64,000 nt of DNA from Streptomyces iakyrus (GTDB taxonomy: Bacteria; Actinomycetota; Actinomycetes; Streptomycetales; Streptomycetaceae). Under the pieces are notes generated by a model. It ran no database searches. It was not told where the DNA came from and saw only the letters and a program-made list of their open reading frames with translations. The position numbers were made by a program, and so were the translations under genes. Where the stretch lies: contig NZ_JNXI01000016.1 in NCBI RefSeq assembly GCF_000717055.1, forward strand, positions 124,001 to 188,000, in the 5' to 3' direction. Positions 51,831 through 60,971 of this stretch are shown here, piece by piece (within the stretch, counting starts at the first letter, position 1; the number at the start of each line of letters is the position of its first letter).

Positions 51831-54800
51831 ATGCATTCACGTGCGCAGAGCACGTCCCTGTGGCGTGCCCGAAGAACACACAGAACCGCTCTCCTGTCCG
51901 CGCTCACGACCGCCGCCGTGGTGCTGTCGGCGGCACCGGGGCTGGCGGCGACGCCCAAGCCGGACTTACCGGAGCCGGAGAGTCCGTGGACGCGGCCGAC
52001 GAAGGTGGAGGCTCCCGCGACTCCGGCCGGATCGGTCAAGGCACCGGAATCGCAGGCGGAGGCCGAGCCGTCGGCCGAGGTCGCCGCTTGGCGGGCGGCA
52101 CAGCGGGCCCGTACTGCGGGCGGCAAGGCCGGCTCCGAGCGTGCGGCGGCCGCCGCCGAAGCCATCCCGTTCGTACCCGAAGGGCAGGGCCAGGTGCCCT
52201 GGCACCGGATCATCGACACCCGCCTGAACGACGCGCTCGTGGCGCGGGTGAACCTGTCCAACGGCAATCTGATGCTCGCCGCGACCGACTTCGACATCGC
52301 CGGCGTCGGTCGGAAGCTGCAGCTGACGCGGACGTACAACTCCCTGGAGGCGCCCTGGGGGAAGGTGTCGCAGCGTTGGTGGCAGGCGTACGAACGCTAT
52401 CTCCAGTTCGGTGACGGGCAAGTGATCGTCTACGACGCCACCGGCGACGCCTTGCGCTTCAAGGAGACGTCCACCGGTGGCTACACCACGCCGACGGGCT
52501 ACTCCAAGGACCTGAAGAAGAACGCGGACGGCACCTACACCCTGACCGACCGCAAGTCGGGCTCGAAGGACACCTTCGACGAGCATGGCACGCTGACGAA
52601 GGTCACGGACAAGAACGACGGCACGATCACGGTCGCCCAGCACGACGAGGGCGGCGAGCACAAGGGCTTCAAGCTGACCGAGACCCGCTCGGGCCGGTCG
52701 ATCGATCTGGTGAAGACGAACGCCAGTCAGTGGCAGGCCAAGGACCACACGGGTCGCACGGCGGTGTTCGACCTGGACCCGGCGGGCAACCTGGCGAAGG
52801 TCACCGACACCGACGGCAAGGCCACGGCCTACGCGTACGACTCCTCGCGCCGCCTGACGAAGGTGACCACGCCCGAGGGCACCGTCACCCTGTTCACCTA
52901 CGACGACCACAGCCGCGTCACCTCCATGCAGCGTGCCACCGAGGTGACCAGCGGCGGCCACATCGGTCCGACCTGGCGCTACGACTACACGGCCGCCACC
53001 CCGTCTGAAGCGGGTACGACGACGGTCACCGACCCCGAGGGCGACGAGACGCAGCACGCCCACAACGCGGACGGCGAGGTCACCAAGGTCACCGACCCTC
53101 TGAACCACTCCCGGCACGCCAAGTACACCAACCACCTGCTGCAGACCGCGATCGACGCCATGGGCACGGGAGCGGACGGCACCGGCGGCAACACCACCAC
53201 CTACGGCTGGGACGGCCGCAACAACGCCGTCTCCCAGAAGCTCCCGCTCGGTGCGACGGCGTCCGTGACGGCCTACCAGACCGTCGCCGGCACGGACCTG
53301 CCCAACGACTTCACCAGCGCGGACGGCCGCAAGGACACCTTCAAGTACGACACCAACGGCAACACGATGTCGGTCACCACGTCCGGCACCGCCGGCGGCA
53401 CCCGCGAGTACACCTACAACAAGGACACCCCGACCTGCGGCGGCTTCGAGGGCCAGCGCTGCACCGCCAAGGACGCACGCGGCAAGGTCACCTCCTTCGA
53501 GTACGACACCAAGGGCAACCTCAAGAAGGTGACCCCGCCCGCCCCGCTGGGCACGACGACCTACACCTACGACGCGCTCGGCCGGGTGGAGACCGTCACC
53601 GACGGACGCGGCATCAAGACCGTCTACGTCTACGACAACCGCGACCGCGTGACGAAGGTGTCCTCCACCAACGCCACGGTCACCTACGCCTACGACGGCG
53701 ACGGCAACGTCAGGACCCGCTCGGACGCCTCCGGCACCACGGGCTGGACCTACGACAAGCTCAACCGCGAGAGCGTCCGCACCCTGCAGAACGGCGCCCA
53801 GACGGCGCTGGCCTACACCCCGGGCGGCGAGGTCGACCACTACATCGACCCGACCGGCAAGACCGACTACACCTGGGACAAGGCCGGCCGCCTGGACTAC
53901 CTGACCGCCCCGGACGGCAAGAAGACCGACTTCGACTACGACGACAACGACAAGCGCACCAAGACCGTCTACCCCGGCGGCACGACGCAGTCGGTGACGA
54001 TCGACGACAACGGCCGCCCCGAGGCCATCAAGACCACCTCGGGCACGACCACGCTGATCGACCTGACCTACGGCTACAAGAACTCCGCGGGCAAGGACAC
54101 CACGAAGATCCGCACCCGCACCGACAACCTCACCAAGTACAAGACCACCTACGACTACGACTCCCAGGACCGCCTCCGCTACGCCCTGGAAGCCGACTCC
54201 GCGGGTGCCCGCAAGGCGTCGTGGCTCTACTGCTGGGACAAGGCCGGCAACCTCACCAGCCAGGACGGCACCAAGAACGCCTGCCCCGGCGGCACCACCT
54301 ACACCTACGACGACGCCTCCGAGCTGACCGGCAAGAACGGCTCCACCACGGGCTGGTCCTACGACAAGATCGGCAACGAGACGGCGGGCGCGAGCACCAC
54401 GGCTCGCACGAACGAGACGTGGACGGACTACAGCCAGCTCTCCGCCATCACCGCGGGCGGCAAGAACTACGACCTGGTCCACGCCGGCACGGACAACTCC
54501 GAGCGCACCAAGCTGGGTTCGACCTGGTTCCACCACACCGCGTTGGGCCTGGCCTCCACGACGACGAACGGCGTGGACACCGGATTCATCCGCGAACCGG
54601 CGGGCACCTTGAACTCCATGACGACTGGGGGGAAGTCCTACTACTACCTCACCGACGCCACGGGCAACGTCCTCGGCCTGGTCGACGACACGGGCAAGCG
54701 CACGCACACCTACGCCTACGGCCCCACGGGCCTGCCCCGCGGCACCACCACCGAGGCAGTCCCCCAGCCGCACCGCTACGCGGGCACGTACCTGGATCCG

Positions 54801-55154
54801 ACCGGCCTCTACAAGATGGGCCACCGCTACTACGACCCGTCCCTCGGCCGCTTCACCCAGCCGGACCCGTCGGGGCAGGAGAGCAACCCCTACCTGTACG
54901 CCGCCGGCGACTTCATCAACAACACCGACCCCACAGGACTTTTCAGCCTCTCCGACGCTCTCGATACAGGGGAGAAGATCTTCAGCGCTGCCACCGGGTG
55001 TCTTGCCGGGATCGGCGCTGCGGGTGAAACCGGAATCCTCACAGCGGCGACGGGCTTCTTCGGAGCGCCAGGTGGCGTGGCGGCCGGGGCCCTCGCCTGT
55101 GGCGTGGGTGCAGGGTCAGCTTTGATCGGGGCAGACATCATCTCCTATGGGTGA
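51831..55154 (+). CDS. RHS-repeat secreted protein (polymorphic-toxin type) with short hydrophobic tip
   Basis: A 1107-residue exported protein. Signal peptide about 1-40 (ends LAA). A DUF6531-like segment ('NLSNGNLMLAATDFDIAGVGRKLQLTRTYNS', about 140-170) is followed by many YD repeats (about 250-960). The RHS core signature 'RYYDPSLGRFTQPDPSGQ' and the terminal DPTGLF motif end near residue 1038. The variable tip is only 69 residues, Gly/Ala-rich and hydrophobic. The shell normally encloses a toxin released at the core motif. Small membrane proteins follow, fitting immunity to a membrane-active tip. RBS GGGGAAG. Confidence 0.9.
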   Translation: MHSRAQSTSLWRARRTHRTALLSALTTAAVVLSAAPGLAATPKPDLPEPESPWTRPTKVEAPATPAGSVKAPESQAEAEPSAEVAAWRAAQRARTAGGKAGSERAAAAAEAIPFVPEGQGQVPWHRIIDTRLNDALVARVNLSNGNLMLAATDFDIAGVGRKLQLTRTYNSLEAPWGKVSQRWWQAYERYLQFGDGQVIVYDATGDALRFKETSTGGYTTPTGYSKDLKKNADGTYTLTDRKSGSKDTFDEHGTLTKVTDKNDGTITVAQHDEGGEHKGFKLTETRSGRSIDLVKTNASQWQAKDHTGRTAVFDLDPAGNLAKVTDTDGKATAYAYDSSRRLTKVTTPEGTVTLFTYDDHSRVTSMQRATEVTSGGHIGPTWRYDYTAATPSEAGTTTVTDPEGDETQHAHNADGEVTKVTDPLNHSRHAKYTNHLLQTAIDAMGTGADGTGGNTTTYGWDGRNNAVSQKLPLGATASVTAYQTVAGTDLPNDFTSADGRKDTFKYDTNGNTMSVTTSGTAGGTREYTYNKDTPTCGGFEGQRCTAKDARGKVTSFEYDTKGNLKKVTPPAPLGTTTYTYDALGRVETVTDGRGIKTVYVYDNRDRVTKVSSTNATVTYAYDGDGNVRTRSDASGTTGWTYDKLNRESVRTLQNGAQTALAYTPGGEVDHYIDPTGKTDYTWDKAGRLDYLTAPDGKKTDFDYDDNDKRTKTVYPGGTTQSVTIDDNGRPEAIKTTSGTTTLIDLTYGYKNSAGKDTTKIRTRTDNLTKYKTTYDYDSQDRLRYALEADSAGARKASWLYCWDKAGNLTSQDGTKNACPGGTTYTYDDASELTGKNGSTTGWSYDKIGNETAGASTTARTNETWTDYSQLSAITAGGKNYDLVHAGTDNSERTKLGSTWFHHTALGLASTTTNGVDTGFIREPAGTLNSMTTGGKSYYYLTDATGNVLGLVDDTGKRTHTYAYGPTGLPRGTTTEAVPQPHRYAGTYLDPTGLYKMGHRYYDPSLGRFTQPDPSGQESNPYLYAAGDFINNTDPTGLFSLSDALDTGEKIFSAATGCLAGIGAAGETGILTAATGFFGAPGGVAAGALACGVGAGSALIGADIISYG

Positions 55155-55197
55155 CAAGCGCATGAGAGGAATCAGGCACTGAGGCAACGAGAACAAC

Positions 55198-55253
55198 AGG
55201 AAGCGTCGTCGAGTGATGGATCCGTCTCCGGACAGTCGACGACGGCGCTTCCT
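55198..55253 (+). terminator. hairpin after the RHS gene
   Basis: AGGAAGCG-TCGTCGA pairs with TCGACGA-CG-GCGCTTCCT with a 2-nt bulge. It lies between the RHS stop and the first small membrane gene and may lower, not abolish, read-through. Confidence 0.55.
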
Positions 55254-55300
55254 GCCCAGTCCGTCCGTCACGGAACGTAGAAGAGAAGGGTGCGATTTCC

Positions 55301-55480
55301 ATGAGCCCGGCCACAAAGTTGACACTGTTCGTAGTAATCGGCACCGCCTTCGGACTGTTCTGCATCATCCTGGGCGTTCTCAATCAAAACTATGTACTCG
55401 TGGGAGCTGGAGTTCTTGCCGCTCTCGGAGGGCTGGCCCTCACCACCATGGCCTTTGCCCGCCGAAGGCAAAGTAGGTAA
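55301..55480 (+). CDS. two-helix membrane protein, candidate immunity protein (paralogue 1)
   Basis: A 59-residue protein. Two membrane helices ('KLTLFVVIGTAFGLFCIILGV' and 'LVGAGVLAALGGLALTTMAF') are followed by a basic end (RRRQSR). It is the first gene after the RHS protein. A paralogue sits at 56873-57058, sharing KLTLFVVIG, AFGLFC and GLALxxM. Position and size fit an immunity protein to a membrane-targeting RHS tip; not demonstrated. Confidence 0.72.
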   Translation: MSPATKLTLFVVIGTAFGLFCIILGVLNQNYVLVGAGVLAALGGLALTTMAFARRRQSR

Positions 55481-55576
55481 GAGCGCAGTCGATGGATTTC
55501 TCCGGCCCGCTAAGCTCGCACTCACCCTTCTTGACGGCCAGCGGTAACTACGTGGACAAGGTGCAGCGTTGCCCGA

Positions 55577-55651
55577 GTGCTGATCATCGAGGGTGTAGCC
55601 CTTTTGATCGTCAGCAGCTTGGTCTGGCTGGTCGGGCGACGCCGAACTTAG
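55577..55651 (+). pseudogene. fragment of a small membrane-protein gene
   Basis: The frame reads 'VLIIEGVALLIVSSLVWLVGRRRT' and stops. It looks like the final helix and basic end of another small membrane protein, without a plausible start upstream. An overlapping 84-codon frame (55492-55746) has unconvincing codon use. Confidence 0.4.
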
Positions 55652-55742
55652 GCGACGACTTCGTCGTGGCCTCGACGGAATTGTGTGTCGAGGCCATAGT
55701 GGTGGGGCGCTGCCACACGGCGCAGCCACCTGATGCGCAGCA

Positions 55743-55964
55743 TTGAGGAGTGAAATAGCGCTGGACAGCAAGTCCCAGAGCACGCTGGTAATCGGCCTCA
55801 TTATCCTGATCCTTACAGGCCCATTCGTAATATCTCGGGTGGACTGGGGCACGGCAGACATACTCTGGCTCGTCGTATGGGGTGGAGTTGTCGGAGTGCT
55901 CGCCCACCCCGTCGCCGTCCTGTGGAATCGCCACACCACCAACCGACGAGGACCGACCAGCTGA
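55743..55964 (+). CDS. small two-helix membrane protein of the RHS locus
   Basis: Up to 73 residues from a TTG at 55743; the exact start is uncertain because GAGGAG lies inside the reading frame and no better start follows. Two hydrophobic segments ('STLVIGLIILILTGPFVIS', 'ADILWLVVWGGVVGVLAHPVAVLW') and a basic end are clear. It is not similar to the neighbouring small proteins. It is a candidate member of the immunity array. Confidence 0.55.
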   Translation: MRSEIALDSKSQSTLVIGLIILILTGPFVISRVDWGTADILWLVVWGGVVGVLAHPVAVLWNRHTTNRRGPTS

Positions 55965-56050
55965 CACGAGCGAGTGTGAGCGGCGACAGCAGCGAAGGGC
56001 GGCGGTCTCGGCTGGGAAGGGGCGTTGGGATGAGAAGGAGGGACGTGTCG

Positions 56051-56236
56051 ATGGGCGATGCGATCAGTGCAGTGCGAATTTTCTCGGCGGTTCTCTTATT
56101 CGGCGGAATATGTGCGTGCATGTCTGGAACACTTACTGGCGACACCGTGCCTATCGTGCTCGGAGTGATCGCAGCAGCAGGCGGAATAATTCTGACGGTC
56201 CTCGCCCTCCTGGCCCATCGAAAGACCCGTTCCTGA
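56051..56236 (+). CDS. small two-helix membrane protein of the RHS locus
   Basis: A 61-residue protein. ATG 56051 has AAGGAGGG at good distance. Helices 'AVRIFSAVLLFGGICACMSG' and 'VPIVLGVIAAAGGIILTVLALLA' are followed by HRKTRS. Same size and layout as the other small proteins here, but little sequence similarity. Candidate immunity protein. Confidence 0.65.
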   Translation: MGDAISAVRIFSAVLLFGGICACMSGTLTGDTVPIVLGVIAAAGGIILTVLALLAHRKTRS

Positions 56237-56276
56237 CAGGGTGATTTGAAATTCGAGACGGCGGAGCGCGAGCATT

Positions 56277-56457
56277 ACCGCCGGCACGAACGAGACGTGG
56301 ACCGACTACGGCCAGTTCTCCGCCATCACCGCAGGCGGCATGGGCGGCGAGCTCGTCCGCGGCCCCCGGGTCGAGGCCCGGGCGGACCACTCCGAGCGCA
56401 CCGCGCTGGGTTCGATGTGGTTTGGACACTGGAATCATCCGCGAACCGGACGGCCCC
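56277..56457 (+). pseudogene. RHS-core fragment
   Basis: This stretch encodes a degraded copy of part of the RHS gene. 'TNETWTDYGQFSAITAGG' and 'HSERTALGSMW' match 'TNETWTDYSQLSAITAGG' and 'NSERTKLGSTW' of the intact protein (DNA 54402-54535), and its end matches the 'GFIREP' region. The frame is broken. It is debris from an earlier RHS copy or tip exchange. Confidence 0.8.
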
Positions 56458-56493
56458 GCAACCCCCTTGCCTAAAGAGAGCAGGGTTCTTGAA

Positions 56494-56688
56494 GTGAATG
56501 GAAAACGAAAGCTGAAGATCTTCGTCGCTGTCAGCGGCGTGGTGTCAGTCGCCGCTCTTGTTCAAGGGTTTCTCACTGACGGATCCGGAAAAGTAACACT
56601 CATTGCGCTGGGCGCTCTGGGGATCGTTGGCATCGGAATGCTCACGTATGCCATGCAGGACCGAACGGGACGGAGACGGAATGGATAG
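56494..56688 (+). CDS. small two-helix membrane protein of the RHS locus
   Basis: A 64-residue protein from a GTG. 'LKIFVAVSGVVSVAALVQGFL' and 'VTLIALGALGIVGIGMLTYAM' are membrane helices; the end is RTGRRRNG. It follows the RHS fragment directly, as an immunity gene follows its toxin. The ribosome binding site is weak. Confidence 0.62.
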   Translation: MNGKRKLKIFVAVSGVVSVAALVQGFLTDGSGKVTLIALGALGIVGIGMLTYAMQDRTGRRRNG

Positions 56689-56711
56689 GACCCACCCACC
56701 CTCCTGACCGC

Positions 56712-56765
56712 CGGATTCGTCGGCGAACCGGCGGGCACGTTGAACTCCGAGATGACGAGGGGGAA
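56712..56765 (+). pseudogene. second RHS-core fragment
   Basis: About 54 bp resemble 54580-54635 of the RHS gene (encoding 'GFIREPAGTLNSM'), with small indels. It precedes the last small membrane gene. Confidence 0.7.
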
Positions 56766-56872
56766 AGGCCCGCCACGCGGAGAGTCTTCCTTCTCACCCT
56801 GGCAGCTCTGGGGGTGGCGTCGCTCCTCATATGAACGATCGGGATCCGCAGCAAGGCCAGGGGAAACAGCTG

Positions 56873-57058
56873 ATGCCCGTCAGCCAGGCCAAAAAGCTGA
56901 CGCTGTTCGTGGTCATCGGCGGCGCATTCGGACTGTTCTGCCTCGTCCTGGGCGCTCGCGAACAGAACCCTGTGCTCATGGGTGCCGGAGCACTTGCCGG
57001 TCTCGGCGGGCTGGCGTTGGCCTTCATGACCATGGCACGCCGGAGACCGAAGAGATGA
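56873..57058 (+). CDS. two-helix membrane protein, candidate immunity protein (paralogue 2)
   Basis: A 61-residue protein. ATG 56873 is preferred (AGGGGAAAC upstream); ATG 56831 would add 14 residues. It is clearly homologous to the protein at 55301: KLTLFVVIG, AFGLFC, GAG, GLGGLAL and ARRR line up. The duplicate pair brackets the array, so either duplication or repeated acquisition shaped the locus. Confidence 0.7.
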   Translation: MPVSQAKKLTLFVVIGGAFGLFCLVLGAREQNPVLMGAGALAGLGGLALAFMTMARRRPKR

Positions 57059-57093
57059 AGCCACCGACTCCGCCCTTCGCGGAGCCGATGGAG

Positions 57094-57306
57094 TCACGCA
57101 GCAGGTGCCGACTTGAGGGACGTGACGAAAGACGTCCAGGCCGGGGCCGTGATGGTGAGGACCGGGCCGTGGGGAGCCTTGGAGTCACGGACGGGGACGA
57201 CGGCGGTGTGGGCGTCACAGACCTCGAGGCAGTTGCCGCCGTCCCCGTTGCTGTAGGTGCTCTTGCGCCAGACCGCTGTGCTCAAGTCACGTGCTTTTTT
57301 CGCCAT
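57094..57306 (-). CDS. DUF397 domain protein
   Basis: A 70-residue DUF397 protein ('WRKSTYSNGDGGNCLEV', 'VPVRDSKAPHGPVLTI'). ATG 57306 has GAGG at proper spacing; ATG 57315 would add three residues. The gene overlaps the end of the upstream Scr1-type regulator. DUF397 proteins are usual partners of these regulators in Streptomyces, and some pairs behave as toxin-antitoxin or developmental modules. Confidence 0.9.
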   Translation of the reverse strand: MAKKARDLSTAVWRKSTYSNGDGGNCLEVCDAHTAVVPVRDSKAPHGPVLTITAPAWTSFVTSLKSAPAA

Positions 57307-58141
57307 TTCGGTCATCCTCAGCCGCTTGCTCGATCAGGGCGAGGGACGCCTCCGGGGGCAGTGCGGCGGCCCTCAGCCGATCGTATGCCTTGCGGTACTG
57401 CTTCACGAGAGCCGGATCGTCGATGGTGTCCCCGCTGTACTGCGCCTCCGTGTAAACCAAGGGTGGGGCGTCCGGGAAGGTCATGACCATGGCCGAGCCC
57501 AGCATCAGCGGATGCGCCCCGCAGTTCCACGGAAGGATCTGGGGAACGATCCGGCGGCGTCGCGCGAGTTCCGCGATGCGCTCCCACTGTGCGGCGCTCC
57601 GCTCCGGCGGCAGGATCGGTTGCCGCAGCAGCGACTCCGGCAGGATCACCCAGTACTCCGGGGTCTTGTGGTCGTCCTCGAGCAGCCGGGCCCGCGCCAG
57701 CCTGGCGGTCACCTTCTCCTCCACGTCCTCGTCCGGTGCCAGGGGATGAGCGGATCGGGTCACCGCCCGCGCATACGCCTCCGTCTGCAACAACCCCGGC
57801 ACCAGCGTCGGGCACCACTCCTCGATGGTCTCCGCGTGCTGCTCCGCCTCCAGCACCCGCTCGAAGTAGCTCGCGTGCCCCCGTCGTTTCGCGCGTCGCA
57901 CGTCCTCGCAACGCCGCCTGAAGAAACCGTCCGTGCCGAGCATCCTGTCCACGTGCTCGGCGAGTTCCGCCGGCATCCGGCGCGTGCCCCGCTCGATCTC
58001 GCTGAGGTGGCTCGGGCCGTAGAAGCTGCCCTCGACGAGTTGCTGGAGGGTGAGGCCCGCCTCCTCCCGTTTCCAGCGCAACTCACTGCCGTAGAAGGTC
58101 GGGACGCCCGTCGAACCGTCGATGTCCTTGCGCTGACCCAT
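57287..58141 (-). CDS. XRE-family regulator with DUF5753 (Scr1/WhiJ type)
   Basis: A 284-residue regulator. The N-terminal HTH_XRE ('LRWKREEAGLTLQQLVEGSFYGPSHLSEIERGTRRMP', about 20-60) is followed by DUF5753 ('CPTLVPGLLQTEAYARAV', 'PLVYTEAQYSGDTIDDP'). AAGGACGG precedes ATG 58141. It is divergent from a small gene and an RsbW-like ATPase, a grouping typical of the WhiJ/BldB regulatory modules of Streptomyces. Confidence 0.92.
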   Translation of the reverse strand: MGQRKDIDGSTGVPTFYGSELRWKREEAGLTLQQLVEGSFYGPSHLSEIERGTRRMPAELAEHVDRMLGTDGFFRRRCEDVRRAKRRGHASYFERVLEAEQHAETIEEWCPTLVPGLLQTEAYARAVTRSAHPLAPDEDVEEKVTARLARARLLEDDHKTPEYWVILPESLLRQPILPPERSAAQWERIAELARRRRIVPQILPWNCGAHPLMLGSAMVMTFPDAPPLVYTEAQYSGDTIDDPALVKQYRKAYDRLRAAALPPEASLALIEQAAEDDRNGEKST

Positions 58142-58299
58142 CGTTCACCGTCCTTGGTGTGCCGTTACCGCCCGCTACCGCACCCCGCACCGCGTACGCG
58201 CAGTTCAGGCGCGGGATGCTGATGGACTGTCACGCTACGGCGGGCGGCGGCAGAGTGTGAGGGGTTCGTCACACAGCGCACTGGAAGGTGTGAACCCCC

Positions 58300-58500
58300 A
58301 TGCACAGCCCCGCCGAAGCCGACGCCTGCGTCGAGGAGTTGCGAGCCGCGCTCGCCGCGCACGGCATCACCCTGCCGTCCCTCGGACTCGATCTACCGGC
58401 TCTCGCCTCCCGGCCCGCGCGGCCGCTGATCACGCTCGGTGCCTGCAATCTCCTCACCGCGCAGGCCCTGACCGCAGCTCTCCGGCGGGGTACCGCGTGA
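58300..58500 (+). CDS. small protein of the Scr1/HATPase module
   Basis: A 66-residue protein ('MHSPAEADACVEELRAALAAHGITLPSLGLD') with a helical N-terminus and a Leu-rich end. GGAAGG lies upstream. Its stop codon overlaps the next start (TGATG), so it is translationally coupled to the ATPase. No known domain. Confidence 0.72.
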   Translation: MHSPAEADACVEELRAALAAHGITLPSLGLDLPALASRPARPLITLGACNLLTAQALTAALRRGTA

Positions 58501-58937
58501 TGCGGCCCGTGATGACGCTGGAGTTGCTCGCGGCCTCCAGCGAGGTGTCCTGCGTACGGCGGGCGCTGCGCTCGTACGGGACCGACGTGCAGCTGTGCGC
58601 GAGCGAGCTCGTCACGAACGTGGTCCGGCACGTCGGGGAGGCCGTCCCCGTCACGGTGCGGGTGTGGCGCGAGGAAGGCGGGCGGATCCGGTTGGGGGTC
58701 AGCGATCCCGACCCCCGGGTGTTGCCCGTTCTGGTCGCGGGCGTCGGCACCGAAGCCGAGTCGGGGCGCGGGCTGGCACTGGTGGACGCACTGGCCGTGC
58801 GGTGGGGCGTGGAGCAGGAGGCCGCTCGTAAGACCGTGTGGTGCGAGCTGTACACCGATACCCCGAAAACGCCCGAGCGCCCCGGTCGACGTAGGCCGTC
58901 AGCCGGGGCGCTCGGTCAGTCATCGGCACGTTCGTGA
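58500..58937 (+). CDS. RsbW-like HATPase of the Scr1 module
   Basis: A 145-residue GHKL ATPase. The N-box is 'CASELVTNVVRHVGE', followed by 'LGVSDPDPRVLPVL' and the G2 loop 'ESGRGLALVDALAVRWG'. It starts inside the stop of the preceding small gene. The last ~25 codons contain a 13-bp hairpin, so the C-terminus may simply read through a terminator. It is likely to influence the adjacent regulator, though no partner is known. Confidence 0.88.
   Translation: MRPVMTLELLAASSEVSCVRRALRSYGTDVQLCASELVTNVVRHVGEAVPVTVRVWREEGGRIRLGVSDPDPRVLPVLVAGVGTEAESGRGLALVDALAVRWGVEQEAARKTVWCELYTDTPKTPERPGRRRPSAGALGQSSARS
58873..58915 (+). terminator. 13-bp hairpin at the end of the HATPase gene
   Basis: CCGAGCGCCCCGG (58873-58885) pairs with 58903-58915. 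It lies inside the annotated 3' coding end. Confidence 0.5.
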
Positions 58938-58971
58938 GCCCACCTGGGGGCCGTGCCGAAGCGGGCGGGAG

Positions 58972-59127
58972 GGGGCCGGTCGCCGCCGGTTTCCGTCGGG
59001 GCGGACGGAGGACGCGGTGACCGGCCCCGGACCCCGCACGCCGTTGTACGGGTCCCGCCAGTCGGTTCCGCGGCCGGCCGTGACGATGTTGCTGGTCAGG
59101 GCACTCTCGGTTCCGGCCGGCCGCGGA
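58972..59127. terminator. two hairpins between convergent genes
   Basis: Stems GGGGCCGGTC (58972-58981 with 59019-59028) and TCCGCGGCCGGCC (59067-59079 with 59115-59127) fill the gap between the HATPase and the leftward PEPCK gene. They are probable bidirectional terminators. Confidence 0.5.
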
Positions 59128-59141
59128 GTTCGGGGGTGGGC

Positions 59142-60971
59142 TCAGCCCAGGCGCTGCACCAGCGCGCGGTACTGGTCCCACAGTTCCTTCGGCGTGTGAT
59201 CGCCGAAGGTGTTGAGGTGCTCGGGGACCAGGGCGGCCTCCTCGCGCCAGACCTCCTTGTCGACCGTGAGCAGGAACTCCAGGTCGGACTCGGCCAGCTC
59301 CAGGCCGTCGGTGTCGAGGGCCTCCTTGGTCGGCAGGACGCCGATGGGGGTCTCGACGCCCTCGGCGGTGCCGTCCAGGCGCTCCACGATCCACTTCAGG
59401 ACGCGGCTGTTCTCACCGAAGCCGGGCCAGACGAACTTGCCCTCGTCGTCCTTGCGGAACCAGTTGACGTAGTAGATCTTCGGCAGCTTGGACTGGTCCT
59501 TGTCCTTGGCCACGTCGACCCAGTGGGCCATGTAGTCGCCCATGTTGTAACCGCAGAACGGCAGCATCGCGAACGGGTCGCGGCGCAGCTCGCCGACCTT
59601 GCCCTCGGCGGCGGCGGTCTTCTCGGAGGCCACGTTGGCGCCGAGGAACACACCGTGGTTCCAGTCGAAGGACTCCGTCACCAGCGGCACGGCGGTGGCG
59701 CGGCGGCCACCGAAGAGGATCGCCGAGATCGGCACGCCCTTGGGGTCCTCCCACTCCGGCGCGATGATCGGGCACTGCGAGGCCGGGACGGTGAAGCGGG
59801 CGTTGGGATGCGCGGCCGGGACACCCGACTCGGGCGTCCAGTCGTTGCCCTTCCAGTCCGTCAGGTGGGCCGGGGTCTCCTCCGTCATGCCCTCCCACCA
59901 CACGTCGTTGTCGTCGGTGAGGGCGACGTTGGTGAAGACGGAGTTGCCCCAGAGCGTCTTCATCGCGTTGGCGTTGGTGTGCTCACCGGTGCCGGGGGCG
60001 ACGCCGAAGAAGCCGGCCTCGGGGTTGATGGCGTAGAGGCGGCCGTCCTCGCCGAAGCGCATCCAGGCGATGTCGTCACCGATGGTCTCGACCGTCCAGC
60101 CGGGGATGGTCGGCTCCAGCATGGCGAGGTTGGTCTTGCCGCAGGCGCTCGGGAAGGCGGCGGCGACGTACTTGGCCTCGCCGCGCGGCGGGGTCAGCTT
60201 GAGGACGAGCATGTGCTCGGCGAGCCAGCCCTCGTCACGGGCCATGACGGAGGCGATGCGCAGGGCGTAGCACTTCTTGCCGAGCAGGGCGTTGCCGCCG
60301 TAGCCCGAGCCGTAGGACCAGATCTCGCGGTCCTCGGGGAAGTGCGAGATGTACTTGGTCTGGTTGCAGGGCCAGGGGACGTCCGCCTGGCCGGGCTCCA
60401 GCGGGGCGCCCAGGGTGTGCACGGCCTTGACGAAGAAGCCGTCGGAGCCGAGCTCGTCGAGGACGGCCTGGCCCATGCGGGTCATGGTTCGCATCGAGAC
60501 GGCGACGTACGCCGAGTCGGTGATCTCCACGCCGAGCGCGGACAGGGGCGAGCCGAGCGGGCCCATGCAGAAGGGCACGACGTACATGGTGCGGCCACGC
60601 ATCGAGCCGCGGAACAGGCCGCCCTGGCCTCCGGCGCCCTGGAAGATCTCCCGCATCTCGGCGGGAGCCTTCCAGTGGTTGGTCGGGCCGGCGTCCGCCT
60701 CCTTCTCGGAGCAGATGAACGTCCGGTCCTCGACGCGGGCGACGTCGGTGGGGTCGGAGGCGGCGTAGTAGGAGTGGGGGCGCTTGATCGGGTCGAGTTT
60801 GCGGAAGGTGCCCTTCTCGACGAGCTCCTCGCACAGTCGCTCGTACTCGGCCTCGGAGCCGTCACACCAGACCACGTTGTCCGGCTGCGTCAGTTCAGCG
60901 ATCTCGTTGACCCACGAGATCAGCTCCTGATGGGTGGTGGGGACGGTGGGAGCCGCGATATCGCGCGCCAC
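59142..60971 (-). CDS. pckG: phosphoenolpyruvate carboxykinase (GTP)
   Basis: A 609-residue enzyme converting oxaloacetate plus GTP to PEP, CO2 and GDP, the entry to gluconeogenesis. The GTG at 60971 has GGAG upstream. The P-loop is '[13 protein letters not shown]' with the active-site Cys. '[20 protein letters not shown]', '[14 protein letters not shown]' and '[10 protein letters not shown]' are GTP-PEPCK signatures. The size equals known actinobacterial enzymes. The gene is monocistronic. Confidence 0.97.
   Translation of the reverse strand: MARDIAAPTVPTTHQELISWVNEIAELTQPDNVVWCDGSEAEYERLCEELVEKGTFRKLDPIKRPHSYYAASDPTDVARVEDRTFICSEKEADAGPTNHWKAPAEMREIFQGAGGQGGLFRGSMRGRTMYVVPFCMGPLGSPLSALGVEITDSAYVAVSMRTMTRMGQAVLDELGSDGFFVKAVHTLGAPLEPGQADVPWPCNQTKYISHFPEDREIWSYGSGYGGNALLGKKCYALRIASVMARDEGWLAEHMLVLKLTPPRGEAKYVAAAFPSACGKTNLAMLEPTIPGWTVETIGDDIAWMRFGEDGRLYAINPEAGFFGVAPGTGEHTNANAMKTLWGNSVFTNVALTDDNDVWWEGMTEETPAHLTDWKGNDWTPESGVPAAHPNARFTVPASQCPIIAPEWEDPKGVPISAILFGGRRATAVPLVTESFDWNHGVFLGANVASEKTAAAEGKVGELRRDPFAMLPFCGYNMGDYMAHWVDVAKDKDQSKLPKIYYVNWFRKDDEGKFVWPGFGENSRVLKWIVERLDGTAEGVETPIGVLPTKEALDTDGLELAESDLEFLLTVDKEVWREEAALVPEHLNTFGDHTPKELWDQYRALVQRLG

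Noticed and set aside
55492..55746. 84-codon open frame between small membrane genes
   Set aside because: Mixed composition with poor codon bias and no membrane helix; a better fragment lies in another frame at 55577-55651.
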